49,698 bases of DNA from the NCBI RefSeq assembly GCF_022829515.1, contig NZ_JAKSYL010000184.1, positions 1 to 49,698 of the forward strand, written 5' to 3'. Positions 34,869 to 43,674 of this stretch are shown here, piece by piece. This DNA is from Methylobacterium sp. J-048. GTDB lineage: Bacteria > Pseudomonadota > Alphaproteobacteria > Rhizobiales > Beijerinckiaceae. The stretch's first letter is position 1. The number at the start of each line of letters is the position of its first letter. Made by a program: the position numbers and the translations under genes. Under the pieces are notes generated by a model. That model was given only the letters and a program-made list of their open reading frames with translations. It was not told where the DNA came from and ran no database searches.

Positions 34869-36110
34869 ATGATCGACGTCGCCCCCAAATCCCTAACCGA
34901 CTTCGAGGCCATTCCGCGGGAGGGCACGAGGACGAAGCCCGGCAAGGGCCGGCTGTTGGCGATGCCGCTGGTCGCCATGCTCCTGGGCAGCGCCGGCTGG
35001 TACGGCCTCACGCAGTTCGAGGGTTCGCACGCGGCCGTCGCCGTGGCGGGACCCGTGCCGGACGTGACGGTGGCGACGCCCGCCACCCGGGACGTCGACG
35101 TCCGGCTCACCGGCCTCGGCCAGTTCTCCGCTATCGACCGCGTCGAGCTGCGCGCCCAGGTCGGCGGAACGCTGACCGAGATCCACTTCAAGGACGGCGA
35201 CATCGTCCGCAAGGGCGATCTGCTCTTCGTCATCGACCCGCGCCCCTACGAGATCAAGCTCGCCCAGGCCAAGGCAATGGTCGAGACCGCCAAGGCACGA
35301 CTGGGTCTCGCCGACAGCCAGCTTGCCCGGTCGCAGTCGCTGGCGCGCAGCCAGTTCGCCACCCAGGAGACCCTCGACCAGCGCGTCAACGAACAGTCCG
35401 CCGCGCGAGCTGCAATCGACGACGCCGAGGCCAGGGTCCGCGATGCCAAGCTCGACCTCGAATACACCCGGGTCACGGCCCCGTTCAGTGGCCGCCTGGG
35501 CGCGCGGCAGGTCTCGCTGGGCGGGCTGATCGCCGGCAGCCGCGCCGCCGCGAGCGCCACCACGCTGCTCGCCACCATCGTGTCGCTCGACCCGATCTAC
35601 CTCGATTTCGACATGAGCGAGCAGGACTGGATCAAGTTCCAGCGCAGCCGCGACCAGAAGCAGCCGCTCGCAAAGACGGTCACGGCCTCCCTCAGCGACG
35701 AGGCGGGCTTCGACCGACAGGGCAAGCTCGACTTCGTCGACAACGTCATGAACCGCTCCAGCGGCACGATCCACGCCCGCGCGACCTACGCCAACCCGGA
35801 CCTGTTCCTGTCTCCGGGCCAGTTCGCCCGCGTCCGCGTCGCGCTCTCGAAGCCCGCGCCCGCGCTGCTCGTGCCCGACGCGGCCGTGCTGCCCGACCAG
35901 TCCGACTCCGTCGTCATGACCGTCGGCGACGACGACGTCGTGACGCCGAAGAAGGTCGAGGTCGGCGACCTGCGCGACGGGCTCAGGGTGATCCGCGCAG
36001 GCCTGACGCCGACCGACCGGGTCATCGTCGACGGCATCGTTCGTGCGCGGCCCGGGACGAAGGTCTCGGCGAAGCTCGCCACGGTCGCGGTCGCACCCGC
36101 CCAGAACTGA
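34869..36110 (+). CDS. RND efflux periplasmic adaptor (membrane fusion protein)
   Basis: The 413-aa HlyD/AcrA-type adaptor has an N-terminal anchor (LLAMPLVAMLLGSAGWYGL, residues about 30-50), a lipoyl-like hairpin (RAQVGGTLTEIHFKDGDIVR), a coiled-coil region (about 120-185: KAMVETAKARLGLADSQLAR ... DDAEARVRDAKLDLEYTRV), a beta-barrel and a membrane-proximal domain. The ATG at 34869 follows GGAA about 12 bases upstream. The anchor is an uncleaved transmembrane helix rather than a lipobox. It is the first gene of a two-gene pump unit. Confidence 0.95.
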   Translation: MIDVAPKSLTDFEAIPREGTRTKPGKGRLLAMPLVAMLLGSAGWYGLTQFEGSHAAVAVAGPVPDVTVATPATRDVDVRLTGLGQFSAIDRVELRAQVGGTLTEIHFKDGDIVRKGDLLFVIDPRPYEIKLAQAKAMVETAKARLGLADSQLARSQSLARSQFATQETLDQRVNEQSAARAAIDDAEARVRDAKLDLEYTRVTAPFSGRLGARQVSLGGLIAGSRAAASATTLLATIVSLDPIYLDFDMSEQDWIKFQRSRDQKQPLAKTVTASLSDEAGFDRQGKLDFVDNVMNRSSGTIHARATYANPDLFLSPGQFARVRVALSKPAPALLVPDAAVLPDQSDSVVMTVGDDDVVTPKKVEVGDLRDGLRVIRAGLTPTDRVIVDGIVRARPGTKVSAKLATVAVAPAQN

Positions 36111-36146
36111 CGTCGATTCCACGCATCGTCACGGCCGGGGGTTACC

Positions 36147-39100
36147 ATGAGACTCGCGCATTTCTTCATCGACCACCCCCGGTTCGCGGTGGTGCTCAAC
36201 GTCTTCATCGTGGTGTTCGGCTTGGCGACGATGGTCTCGCTGCCAATCGCCCAGTACCCGAGCATCGTCCCGCCGACCGTCCAGATCACGGCCATCTATC
36301 CGGGCGCCTCCGGGGAGACCATCGCCAAGACCGTCGCGACACCCATCGAGCAGTCGGTCAACGGCGTCGAGGGCATGGACTACGTCACCAGCCAGTCGAC
36401 CGGGAACGGCGCGCTCACGGTGACCGTGATCTTCAAGATCGGCACCAACGTGAACACGGCGCTGATGCTGACCCGCAATCGCGTTCAGGACATCCTGAGC
36501 CGGCTGCCGCAGGAGGTCCAGCTCCAGGGCGTGCAGGTCAAGAAGACCATCCAGGCCCTCCTGCTGGGTGTCCACGTCTACTCGCCGGACGGGTCCCGCT
36601 CGCCCGAGTACATTTCCAACTACATGCTGCGCATCCGGGACGAGATCGCGCGTATCCCGGGCGTCGCCGACTTCCAGATCTACGGCGAGCGTCAGTACGC
36701 CATGCGGGTCTGGATCGACCCCGACAAGGCCGCCGCCTACGACATCGCCGCGCACGAGATCCTGAACGCCATCCGGGCTCAGAATGCGCAGGTCTCGGCC
36801 GGCGTGCTCAACAAGCCGCCGCTATCGAGCTCGGCGGCCTACCAGATCAACGTCGAGGCCCTCGGCCGACTGACCACGCCGGAGGAGTTCGAGAACATCA
36901 TCGTCAAGTCGGACAACCAAGGTCACGTCACCCGCATTCGCGACATCGGCCGCGCCGAGGTCGGATCGGCCGACTACAGCTCCAAGGCCTACGCCGACCG
37001 GTACGCCTCCGCCCCCTGGTTCGTCATCGCCACGCCCGACGCCAACGTCTACCAGCTGCACCACGCGATCTGGGACAAGATGGCGGAGCTCAAGAAGAAG
37101 TTCCCGACTGGCATCGACTACATCAAGATCTACGATCCGACCAACTTCGTCGATCAGTCCATCGAGGGTGTCATCCACACCATCATCGAGGCGGTCCTGC
37201 TCGTCGTGGCCGTGGTCTTCCTGTTCCTCCAGAGCTGGCGGGCGACCCTCATCCCGGTCATCGCCATTCCGATCTCTCTCGTCGGCACCTTCACGCTGCT
37301 CGCGCTGTTCGGCGCCTCGATCAACAACCTGTCGATGTTCGGCCTGGTGCTGGCGGTGGGTATCGTGGTCGACGACGCCATCGTGGTGGTCGAGAACGTC
37401 GAGCGGAACATGGCCGCCGGCCTGTCGCCACGGGACGCAGCCCACAAGACGATGACCGAGGTGTCGACGGCGCTGATCGCCATCGCCTTGACGCTTTGCG
37501 CCGTGTTCGTCCCGACGGCGTTCATATCGGGCATCTCCGGATTGTTCTTCAAGCAGTTCGCCATCACCATCGCCGCCTCGACGGTGATCTCGTGCTTCGT
37601 CTCGCTCACCCTCAGCCCGGCGCTCTGCGCGGTGCTGCTGAAGCCCCATGACCACCATGCACGGAAGGGCTTTCTCGGCCGCATCGTGACGGCCCTGTTC
37701 GGTCGCTTCAACCACGGCTTCGAATGGCTGTCGTCGAGCTATGGCCGGTTCACCGGCCGTCTCATCCGGGCCTCGGCCATCGTCGCTGTCGTCTATGTCG
37801 GCCTGATCGGCCTGACGGGTTTCCAGATGTCGCGGATGCCGTCCGGCTTCATCCCCGACCAGGACATCGGCTACCAGGCGGTCGTCGTCATGCTGCCACC
37901 GGGCTCCAGCCTGGAGCGGACCGACGCGGTCGTCCGACAGGTCAACGACATCATCCTGGACACGCCCGAGGTGAAGGGCATCACCCACACCTCGCCGGTC
38001 ACCGGCTTCGACGTAACCACCGGCACCGTCGCGCCGAACGTCGGCACGATCTTCTACGGCCTGCCCTCGCTCTACGACGAGCACGTACCCGGCATCAACG
38101 CGGCGTCGATGCTGCCCAAGATCCGCGCACGCCTCGCCGGCATCCAGGGCGCCTACGTCATCGTGGTCAACCCGCCGCCCGTGCAGGGGCTCGGCGCTGC
38201 GGGCGGCTTCAAGCTGATGATCCAGGACCGCGGCGACCACGGACCCCAGGCGCTGGCGAAGGCGACCAACGACCTCGTCGCGGCCGCCAACAAGTCCGGG
38301 CAATTCGCAGGCGTGTTCACGCTGTTCAACGCCGGCGCACCCTCCCTCTACGCCGACATCGACCGCCTGAAGGCCGAGAAGGTCGGCCTGACCCCTGCCG
38401 ACGTGTTCTCGACCCTGCAGCTCTACATCGGCTCGCAGTACGTCAACGACTTCAACTTCATCGGGAGGACCTACCCGGTCTTCGTCCAGGCGGACGAGCA
38501 GTTCCGCCGGACGGCCGACGACATCGCCCGGCTGAAGGCCCGTAACGCGAGCGGCGAGATGGTGCCGGTCGGCTCGGTCGCGAGCTTCAAGAGCCAGACG
38601 GCCCCCTACCGCGTGCCGCGCTACAACCTCTACCCGGCCGCCGAGATCATGGGCGCGGCGGGACCGGGCGTGTCGTCGGGCACGGCCATCAAGACGATGT
38701 CCGAACTAGCCAGACAGGTGCTCCCGGCCGACTTCGACTTCGAGTGGACCGACCTCGCCCACCAGGAGGAGCAGCAGGGCACCCCGACCATCGCCATCTT
38801 CGCCGCGGCGGGCCTGTTCGTCTTCCTCGTGCTCGCCGCCCAGTACGAGAGCTGGATGGTGCCGCTGGCCATCGTGCTGATCCTGCCGATGTGCCTGCTC
38901 GCGTCGGCGACCGGCCTCGATTTGCGCGGCATGCCCATCGACATCCTCGCTCAGATCGGCTTCGTCGTCCTGGTCGGGCTGGCCGCAAAGAATGCGATCC
39001 TCATCGTCGAGTTCGCCCGGCAGGCCGAGGAGCACGGCGCGACGCCCCGAGAGGCGGCCGTCGAGGCGGCGCGGGTGCGGCTGCGCCCGATCCTGATGAC

Positions 39101-39311
39101 CTCCTTCGCCTTCATCCTGGGTGTCGTGCCGCTCGCGATTGCCACGGGCGCCGGCTCCGAAATGCGTCAGTCGCTCGGGACCGCCGTTCTGACGGGCATG
39201 CTGGGCGTCACCGTCTTCGGCCTGCTGTTCACGCCGACCTTCTACGTGATCGTCCGGCGGTGGGGCGCGAAGCGGGACCCCGTGCGAGTTCCCGTCCCGC
39301 AGGTGCAATAG
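36147..39311 (+). CDS. RND multidrug efflux permease (HAE1/AcrB family)
   Basis: The 1054-aa inner-membrane proton antiporter has 12 helices and two large periplasmic loops. The N-terminal helix FFIDHPRFAVVLNVFIVV, the loop PTVQITAIYPGASGETI, the proton-relay helix VLAVGIVVDDAIVVVENVER with two conserved Asp, and the C-terminal LAAKNAILIVEFARQAEEHG are present. It follows the adaptor by 36 bases. No TolC-like outer-membrane factor gene is in the unit, so a channel encoded elsewhere must be used. Substrates are probably drugs or solvents. Confidence 0.96.
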   Translation: MRLAHFFIDHPRFAVVLNVFIVVFGLATMVSLPIAQYPSIVPPTVQITAIYPGASGETIAKTVATPIEQSVNGVEGMDYVTSQSTGNGALTVTVIFKIGTNVNTALMLTRNRVQDILSRLPQEVQLQGVQVKKTIQALLLGVHVYSPDGSRSPEYISNYMLRIRDEIARIPGVADFQIYGERQYAMRVWIDPDKAAAYDIAAHEILNAIRAQNAQVSAGVLNKPPLSSSAAYQINVEALGRLTTPEEFENIIVKSDNQGHVTRIRDIGRAEVGSADYSSKAYADRYASAPWFVIATPDANVYQLHHAIWDKMAELKKKFPTGIDYIKIYDPTNFVDQSIEGVIHTIIEAVLLVVAVVFLFLQSWRATLIPVIAIPISLVGTFTLLALFGASINNLSMFGLVLAVGIVVDDAIVVVENVERNMAAGLSPRDAAHKTMTEVSTALIAIALTLCAVFVPTAFISGISGLFFKQFAITIAASTVISCFVSLTLSPALCAVLLKPHDHHARKGFLGRIVTALFGRFNHGFEWLSSSYGRFTGRLIRASAIVAVVYVGLIGLTGFQMSRMPSGFIPDQDIGYQAVVVMLPPGSSLERTDAVVRQVNDIILDTPEVKGITHTSPVTGFDVTTGTVAPNVGTIFYGLPSLYDEHVPGINAASMLPKIRARLAGIQGAYVIVVNPPPVQGLGAAGGFKLMIQDRGDHGPQALAKATNDLVAAANKSGQFAGVFTLFNAGAPSLYADIDRLKAEKVGLTPADVFSTLQLYIGSQYVNDFNFIGRTYPVFVQADEQFRRTADDIARLKARNASGEMVPVGSVASFKSQTAPYRVPRYNLYPAAEIMGAAGPGVSSGTAIKTMSELARQVLPADFDFEWTDLAHQEEQQGTPTIAIFAAAGLFVFLVLAAQYESWMVPLAIVLILPMCLLASATGLDLRGMPIDILAQIGFVVLVGLAAKNAILIVEFARQAEEHGATPREAAVEAARVRLRPILMTSFAFILGVVPLAIATGAGSEMRQSLGTAVLTGMLGVTVFGLLFTPTFYVIVRRWGAKRDPVRVPVPQVQ

Positions 39312-39441
39312 CACCCGACGGAACCTGTCCGGGCGTAGCATCCGGGCATTCGACCCAACCGCGCGGCACGCGGTCGGCAGACGTGATGTCGGCGCGCCGA
39401 CCCAAAAGCCGACCCTCAACGAACGAGATCAGGAGATCATC

Positions 39442-40200
39442 ATGAACGGTATCGAGAAAGCCGAGCGTTTCGCGGCACTGCATGTCAAGGGAACGCCGAT
39501 CCGGCTCTACAACGCCTGGGACGCGGGAAGCGCCAAGGCCATCGTCGCGGCGGGCGCGAAAGCCGTCGCGACCAGTAGCTGGGCGGTCGCCGACGCGCAG
39601 GGCTTCCGCGATGGCGAGGACATCCCGGTCGATTTCGTCGAGCGCATCGTCGGGCGGGTCGCCACGGCCGTCGACGTTCCCGTGACCGTCGATTTCGAGG
39701 GCGGCTACACCGACGACGACGGGACCCTGTCCGCGAACGTCACCCGCCTGCTCGATCTCGGCATCGTCGGAATCAATTTCGAGGACCGCATCGTCAAGGG
39801 CGACGGCCTCCACGACAAGGTCCGTCAGGCGCGCCGCATCTCGCTCATCCGGCACGCGGCCGAAGTCCACGGCGTGAACCTTTTCATCAACGCCCGTACG
39901 GACCTCTTCCTGGGCCGGGAATGGGACCCCGTCCGATCCATCGACGAAGCCATCGAACGGGCGGCCGCCTACGCCGCGGCCGGGGCATCCGGGTTCTTCA
40001 TCCCGGGGCTGACGGACGAAACCCTTATCGGGCGTATCTGCGAAGCCGTATCGATCCCCGTCAACGTGATGATGATGGAGGGCGTGCCGCCGGTCGAGCG
40101 TTTGGCCCGCATCGGCGTCGCACGTCTCAGCTACGGCGCGGGGCCTTACGCCCAGGCGATGGCGACGCTGGGACAAGAAGCGAGGACGGTCCTCGCATGA
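39442..40200 (+). CDS. Isocitrate lyase / PEP mutase-family enzyme
   Basis: The 252-aa TIM-barrel protein resembles the phosphonomutase-like group: PIRLYNAWDAGSAKAIVAAG at residues 17-36, ATSSWAVADAQGF, VPVTVDFEGGY (metal-binding Asp/Glu region), VGINFEDR, and INARTDLFL. The KKCGH motif of true isocitrate lyases is absent. It may be a C-C or P-C lyase, 2-methylisocitrate lyase-like or oxaloacetate hydrolase-like. It is a single gene, 130 bases after the RND pump and ending at a strong hairpin. Confidence 0.85.
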   Translation: MNGIEKAERFAALHVKGTPIRLYNAWDAGSAKAIVAAGAKAVATSSWAVADAQGFRDGEDIPVDFVERIVGRVATAVDVPVTVDFEGGYTDDDGTLSANVTRLLDLGIVGINFEDRIVKGDGLHDKVRQARRISLIRHAAEVHGVNLFINARTDLFLGREWDPVRSIDEAIERAAAYAAAGASGFFIPGLTDETLIGRICEAVSIPVNVMMMEGVPPVERLARIGVARLSYGAGPYAQAMATLGQEARTVLA

Positions 40201-40221
40201 CACGCATCGGAACGTGGTAGG

Positions 40222-40243
40222 CGGAGGGGGATCACCCCCTCCG
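40222..40243. terminator. Bidirectional hairpin terminator
   Basis: A perfect 9-bp stem CGGAGGGGG/CCCCCTCCG with an ATCA loop is followed by TTTACAT. It lies between the convergent PEP-mutase-family and molybdopterin oxidoreductase genes. Confidence 0.8.
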
Positions 40244-40278
40244 TTTACATCCGTATCGCCATGGCCGATGGGCCGGCT

Positions 40279-42441
40279 TCAGTTGGCACGCGATACCTCG
40301 ACGAGGTTGTCCGAGAACGACGGGGCGTGGCCCATGTCGGTGAAGGCCCCCGACGAGATGCTGTTGACCGTACCCTCGTTCAGTTGACGCCAGTAGCCCA
40401 GCGTCGCGACCACGATGCCGGCCTTCACGTCCTCGGTGATGCGGGCCACGCCCTTGAAGGCGCCCCGGTCGTTGGCGACTTGCACCCGATCGCCGTCCAC
40501 GATCCCGCGGGCCTCGGCGTCGTGCTGGCTGATCATCACGAACTGCTCGCCCTGGCCCTTCTGCTTGTCCTCCATGTTGGCGTAGCAGGAGTTCAGGAAG
40601 TAGTGGCTCTTGGGCGAGACGATGTTGAGCGGGAAGCGCTTGGCCAGGGCCGGATCGTTCGTGTGGGACTCGCGCGGACCGAGGTAGTCGGGCAGCGGAT
40701 CGAGCGCTTCGCCGGGCTGGAAGCCCTCATACATTTGCCGGAACGGCGGTGCGACGAAGTTCGTGGCGCCCTCGACCTTGAGCATGCACTTGCCGGTCGG
40801 CGTCGGGAAGTTGCCGTCCCGGTGCGGCGCCCGGTCGTCGGGCGTGCCGACCTTGAGCCGGGCGAAGCCGTGCTCGCGCATATAGGCGAGGTCGATGCCC
40901 TCGCAGGCCGGCGAAGACCAATCGACGTAGTGCTCGAGGCACTCGCTGTCGCTCCACTTGAAGTTCTCTTCCTCGAAGCCGAGCCGGGCCGCGAGCTGGC
41001 GGAAGATCTCGTTGTTGGGGATGGCCTCGCCGGGCGCGTCCGCGCACTTGGTGTTGTAGGTCAGGTAGAGATGGCCCCAGGACAGGATCATGTCCTCCAT
41101 CTCCGCGCCCATCGTCGCCGGCAGCAGGATGTCGGCGTAGGAGGCGGTATCCGAGATGAAGTGCTCGGCCGAGACCATGAACAGGTCCTCGCGCATCAGC
41201 CCTTCCACGATCTTGTCGGTCTCGGGCGCCTGCGTGACCGGGTTCGAGTTCCAGCACATCATCGACATGATCGGCGGGTCGAGCTGCATCTCGCCGGTGA
41301 GCGCACGGCCGATCTGCAGGTTCGAGACCACGCGAGTGCCCTCGGGGATCAGGTCGGGACGGCACATCACGTCGAACTTGTAGGGGTGCTCCCAGACGCC
41401 GAACTGCGTGACGCCGCCGCCGACGTGGCGCCACGCGCCGGTCAGCGCCGGGATGCAGGTGACGGCGCGGATGGTCTGGCCGCCGCCGTAATGCCGCTCC
41501 AGCGCCACGCCCATGCGGATGCCGACCGGCTGCTCGGTCGCCATCTCATAGGCGAGCTTGCGGATATCGGCCGCCGGCACGCCCGTGATCCCCTCCGCCC
41601 ATTCCGGCGTGCGGGGGCTGGCCCGCTCCTTCAGGTCCTCGAAGCCGACCGTGTGGTTGTCGACGTAGTCCTGATCGACCAGGCCCTGTTCGATGATCGA
41701 ATTGATCAGCGCCATGGCGAGCGCGCCGTCGGTGCCGGGCTTTGGGGCGATGTGCCAGTCGGCGGCCTTAGCGGTGCGCGAGGCGTAGGTGTCGATGACG
41801 ACGACCTTGGCGCCCTTCTTCTGAGCGTCCTTCACGATGGCCCAGTGGTGCAGGTTGGTGCTGATGCTGTTGCAGGCCCAGATCACGATGTATTTGGAAT
41901 GGATGTAGCTGTCCGGGTCGAGGCCGGCCGTCGGGCCGACCGTCAGCAGCCACGCCGTGCACGAGCCCTCGCCGCAGAAGGTCCGCTCGGTGACGGTCGC
42001 GCCCATGCGGTTGAAGAAGGCGTCGCCGCCGTTCAGCCCGTGCACGAGGCCCTGGTTGCCGAGGTAGCTGTAGGGCGCGATGGCTTCGGGCCCGTACTGG
42101 TCGATGATCGCCTTCCAGCGCGTGACGATGGTGTCGAGCGCCTCGTCCCAGGTAATGCGCTCGAACTGCCTCTCACCCTTCGGCCCGACGCGCTTCATTG
42201 GGTAGAGCAGCCGGTCGGGATGGTAGTGGCGCTTCTCGTAGTCCTTCAGCTTCACGCAGAGACCGCCGCGGGTCATCGGGTGGTCGGGGTTGCCCCGTAC
42301 ACCGAGCAGCTTCCCATCCTTGACCTCGAACAGCATCGAGCACGTGTCCGGGCAATCGTGGGGGCAGCCGCCGAAGAAGGTCTCGGTCAGGCTCTCCGCC
42401 TGGGCAACGAGCAGGGAGTCGGGCTTGACGATCTCGTTCAT
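40279..42441 (-). CDS. Molybdopterin-dependent oxidoreductase with one [4Fe-4S] cluster (DMSO-reductase superfamily)
   Basis: The 720-aa enzyme has an N-terminal [4Fe-4S] motif (Cys26, Cys30, Cys34, Cys62: CPHDCPDTC ... GGLCVKL) and binds a bis-molybdopterin guanine dinucleotide. Domains follow the usual order; ITWDEALDTIVTRW, the active-site region TVTERTFCGEGSCTAWLL (candidate Mo-ligand Cys/Ser) and ADILLPATMGAEMEDMI are characteristic. There is no Tat signal, so it is probably cytoplasmic. A formate dehydrogenase or other anaerobic-type oxidoreductase is possible. It has no electron-transfer subunit gene next to it. Confidence 0.9.
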   Translation of the reverse strand: MNEIVKPDSLLVAQAESLTETFFGGCPHDCPDTCSMLFEVKDGKLLGVRGNPDHPMTRGGLCVKLKDYEKRHYHPDRLLYPMKRVGPKGERQFERITWDEALDTIVTRWKAIIDQYGPEAIAPYSYLGNQGLVHGLNGGDAFFNRMGATVTERTFCGEGSCTAWLLTVGPTAGLDPDSYIHSKYIVIWACNSISTNLHHWAIVKDAQKKGAKVVVIDTYASRTAKAADWHIAPKPGTDGALAMALINSIIEQGLVDQDYVDNHTVGFEDLKERASPRTPEWAEGITGVPAADIRKLAYEMATEQPVGIRMGVALERHYGGGQTIRAVTCIPALTGAWRHVGGGVTQFGVWEHPYKFDVMCRPDLIPEGTRVVSNLQIGRALTGEMQLDPPIMSMMCWNSNPVTQAPETDKIVEGLMREDLFMVSAEHFISDTASYADILLPATMGAEMEDMILSWGHLYLTYNTKCADAPGEAIPNNEIFRQLAARLGFEEENFKWSDSECLEHYVDWSSPACEGIDLAYMREHGFARLKVGTPDDRAPHRDGNFPTPTGKCMLKVEGATNFVAPPFRQMYEGFQPGEALDPLPDYLGPRESHTNDPALAKRFPLNIVSPKSHYFLNSCYANMEDKQKGQGEQFVMISQHDAEARGIVDGDRVQVANDRGAFKGVARITEDVKAGIVVATLGYWRQLNEGTVNSISSGAFTDMGHAPSFSDNLVEVSRAN

Positions 42442-42822
42442 GTGTCCTCCACGGACGAGCGTCCCGCCTTATTCTTCCTGGCGAGCCGGCCCGATGTGCC
42501 GTCAGGATGCACTTAAGTGCAAATAATTCCAACTTTCAATTGAGTGAGTGCCCCTCGAACCGACGTCTGCTTTTGGGAAGTTGGCACCCGCCTGAGTGAG
42601 GCGAAGTTGGGTCCGATGCGGAATGGCGGCTCGGGGTGGTATCAAGAAACCGGGTGGCGATCCGGTGATCCCACCGACGTCTGCTTTCGAGATCGACGCA
42701 CCGCAGCCGAAGCGGCCGGGTTGAGTTGGATGCGGAACGTCCGCATATGCTCGCCCTCACCGCAGCGGTATTTCTCGGGTGTCTTCTCGTCTCGTCGGCA
42801 TAGGCCGGCGAGGAGATCGACG
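42442..42822. other. Gap with palindrome and worn direct repeats
   Basis: No intact gene is seen before the recombinase start. A perfect 14-bp palindrome, TGCACTTAAGTGCA, lies at 42508-42521, 66 bases upstream of the oxidoreductase start and suitable for a dimeric repressor. A 15-base direct repeat ACCGACGTCTGCTTT is present at 42559-42573 and 42673-42687, each followed by similar GATGCGGAA sequence. Confidence 0.6.
42508..42521. promoter_or_regulatory. Perfect palindromic operator candidate upstream of the oxidoreductase
   Basis: TGCACTTAAGTGCA is a perfect 14-base palindrome 66 bases before the ATG at 42441. The symmetry suits a MarR-type or similar dimer, but the regulator is not in the window. 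Confidence 0.6.
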
Positions 42823-43455
42823 ATGGGACACTCTGCATACGATCCGGCCACGAAAGGGCGGCAGCCCTGGAACGCCGGCCGCAAGCTCGGCGCCAAACGT
42901 GCCCTCAAACCTCAGCAAGTCTGGGCCATCCGGTTCTGGCTCGACCGCGAACGGCGCGTGCGTGACCGCGCGATGTTCGACCTGGCCATCGATAGCAAGC
43001 TGCGAGGCTGCGACATCGTCAAGCTTAAAATCGGCGATCTCGTCAGTGGTGGTCGCGTCCGCACACGAGCCATCGTCACTCAGCGCAAAACCGGCCGGCC
43101 AGTATAGTTCGAGCTTCTCGAACCAGCCCGCAGCAGCATCCTGGCTTGGCTGGAAGTTCGGGGTGGGACGCTCGACGACTATGCCTTCCCGAGCAGGATC
43201 GACGGCGTCACGCATATCAGGACCCGGCAGTATGCGCGTTTGGTCGATGAGTGGGTGACGGGCATCGGGCTGCGGTGCGAGGACTGCGGAACCCATTCTC
43301 TGCGGCGAACGAAGGCGTCGTTGATCGACAAGCGGACCGGCAACCTGCGCGCCGTGCAGATCCTACTGGGCCACACGAAAATCGAGAGCCCGGTCAGGTA
43401 CCTCGGCGTCGATATCGAGGATGCGCTCTCGCTTGCGGAAGGGACTGAGATTTGA
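42823..43455 (+). pseudogene. Tyrosine recombinase (phage integrase family) interrupted by one TAG
   Basis: The frame from ATG 42823 reads PWNAGRKLGAKRALKPQQVW, then FDLAIDSKLRGCDIVKLKIG with the first catalytic Arg. After RKTGRPV it has a TAG at 43105-43107 and resumes in the same frame with FELLEPARSSILAWLE, GTHSLRRTKASLIDK (His-x-x-Arg), LLGHTKIESPVRYLG (second His and the nucleophile Tyr) and ends at 43455. All catalytic residues are present, so the stop is the only visible defect; CAG to TAG is the simplest change. The full length would be about 210 residues. Confidence 0.88.
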
Positions 43456-43490
43456 GCCTTCAGCCCCTCGGCTTCAGGGGCGAGAGGCTT
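43455..43490 (+). terminator. Hairpin terminator after the recombinase pseudogene
   Basis: An inner stem GCCCCT/AGGGGC (43463-43481) is enclosed by AGCCT/AGGCT pairing and followed by TTTAAAA. Confidence 0.7.
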
Positions 43491-43674
43491 TAAAACCGGC
43501 CGGGTAGCAGTGCGCGCATCCAAGACATTTAGTCTTTGACGTTGTATCCCGTAAACGGACCTTCGTACGCCGCTGTGAGCCATTCGCGTTAGGATCGCGA
43601 GCAGGCCGGGGTTGCGGCCGCCAAGCGTACCTTCGACCGACCGCGCGCTTCGACCTGTACCCGGCTCGGATGGT

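Noticed and set aside
40261..42516. Plus-strand 751-codon open frame opposite the molybdopterin oxidoreductase
   Set aside because: The opposite strand has the [4Fe-4S] and molybdopterin motifs; this frame is His/Arg/Val-rich shadow.
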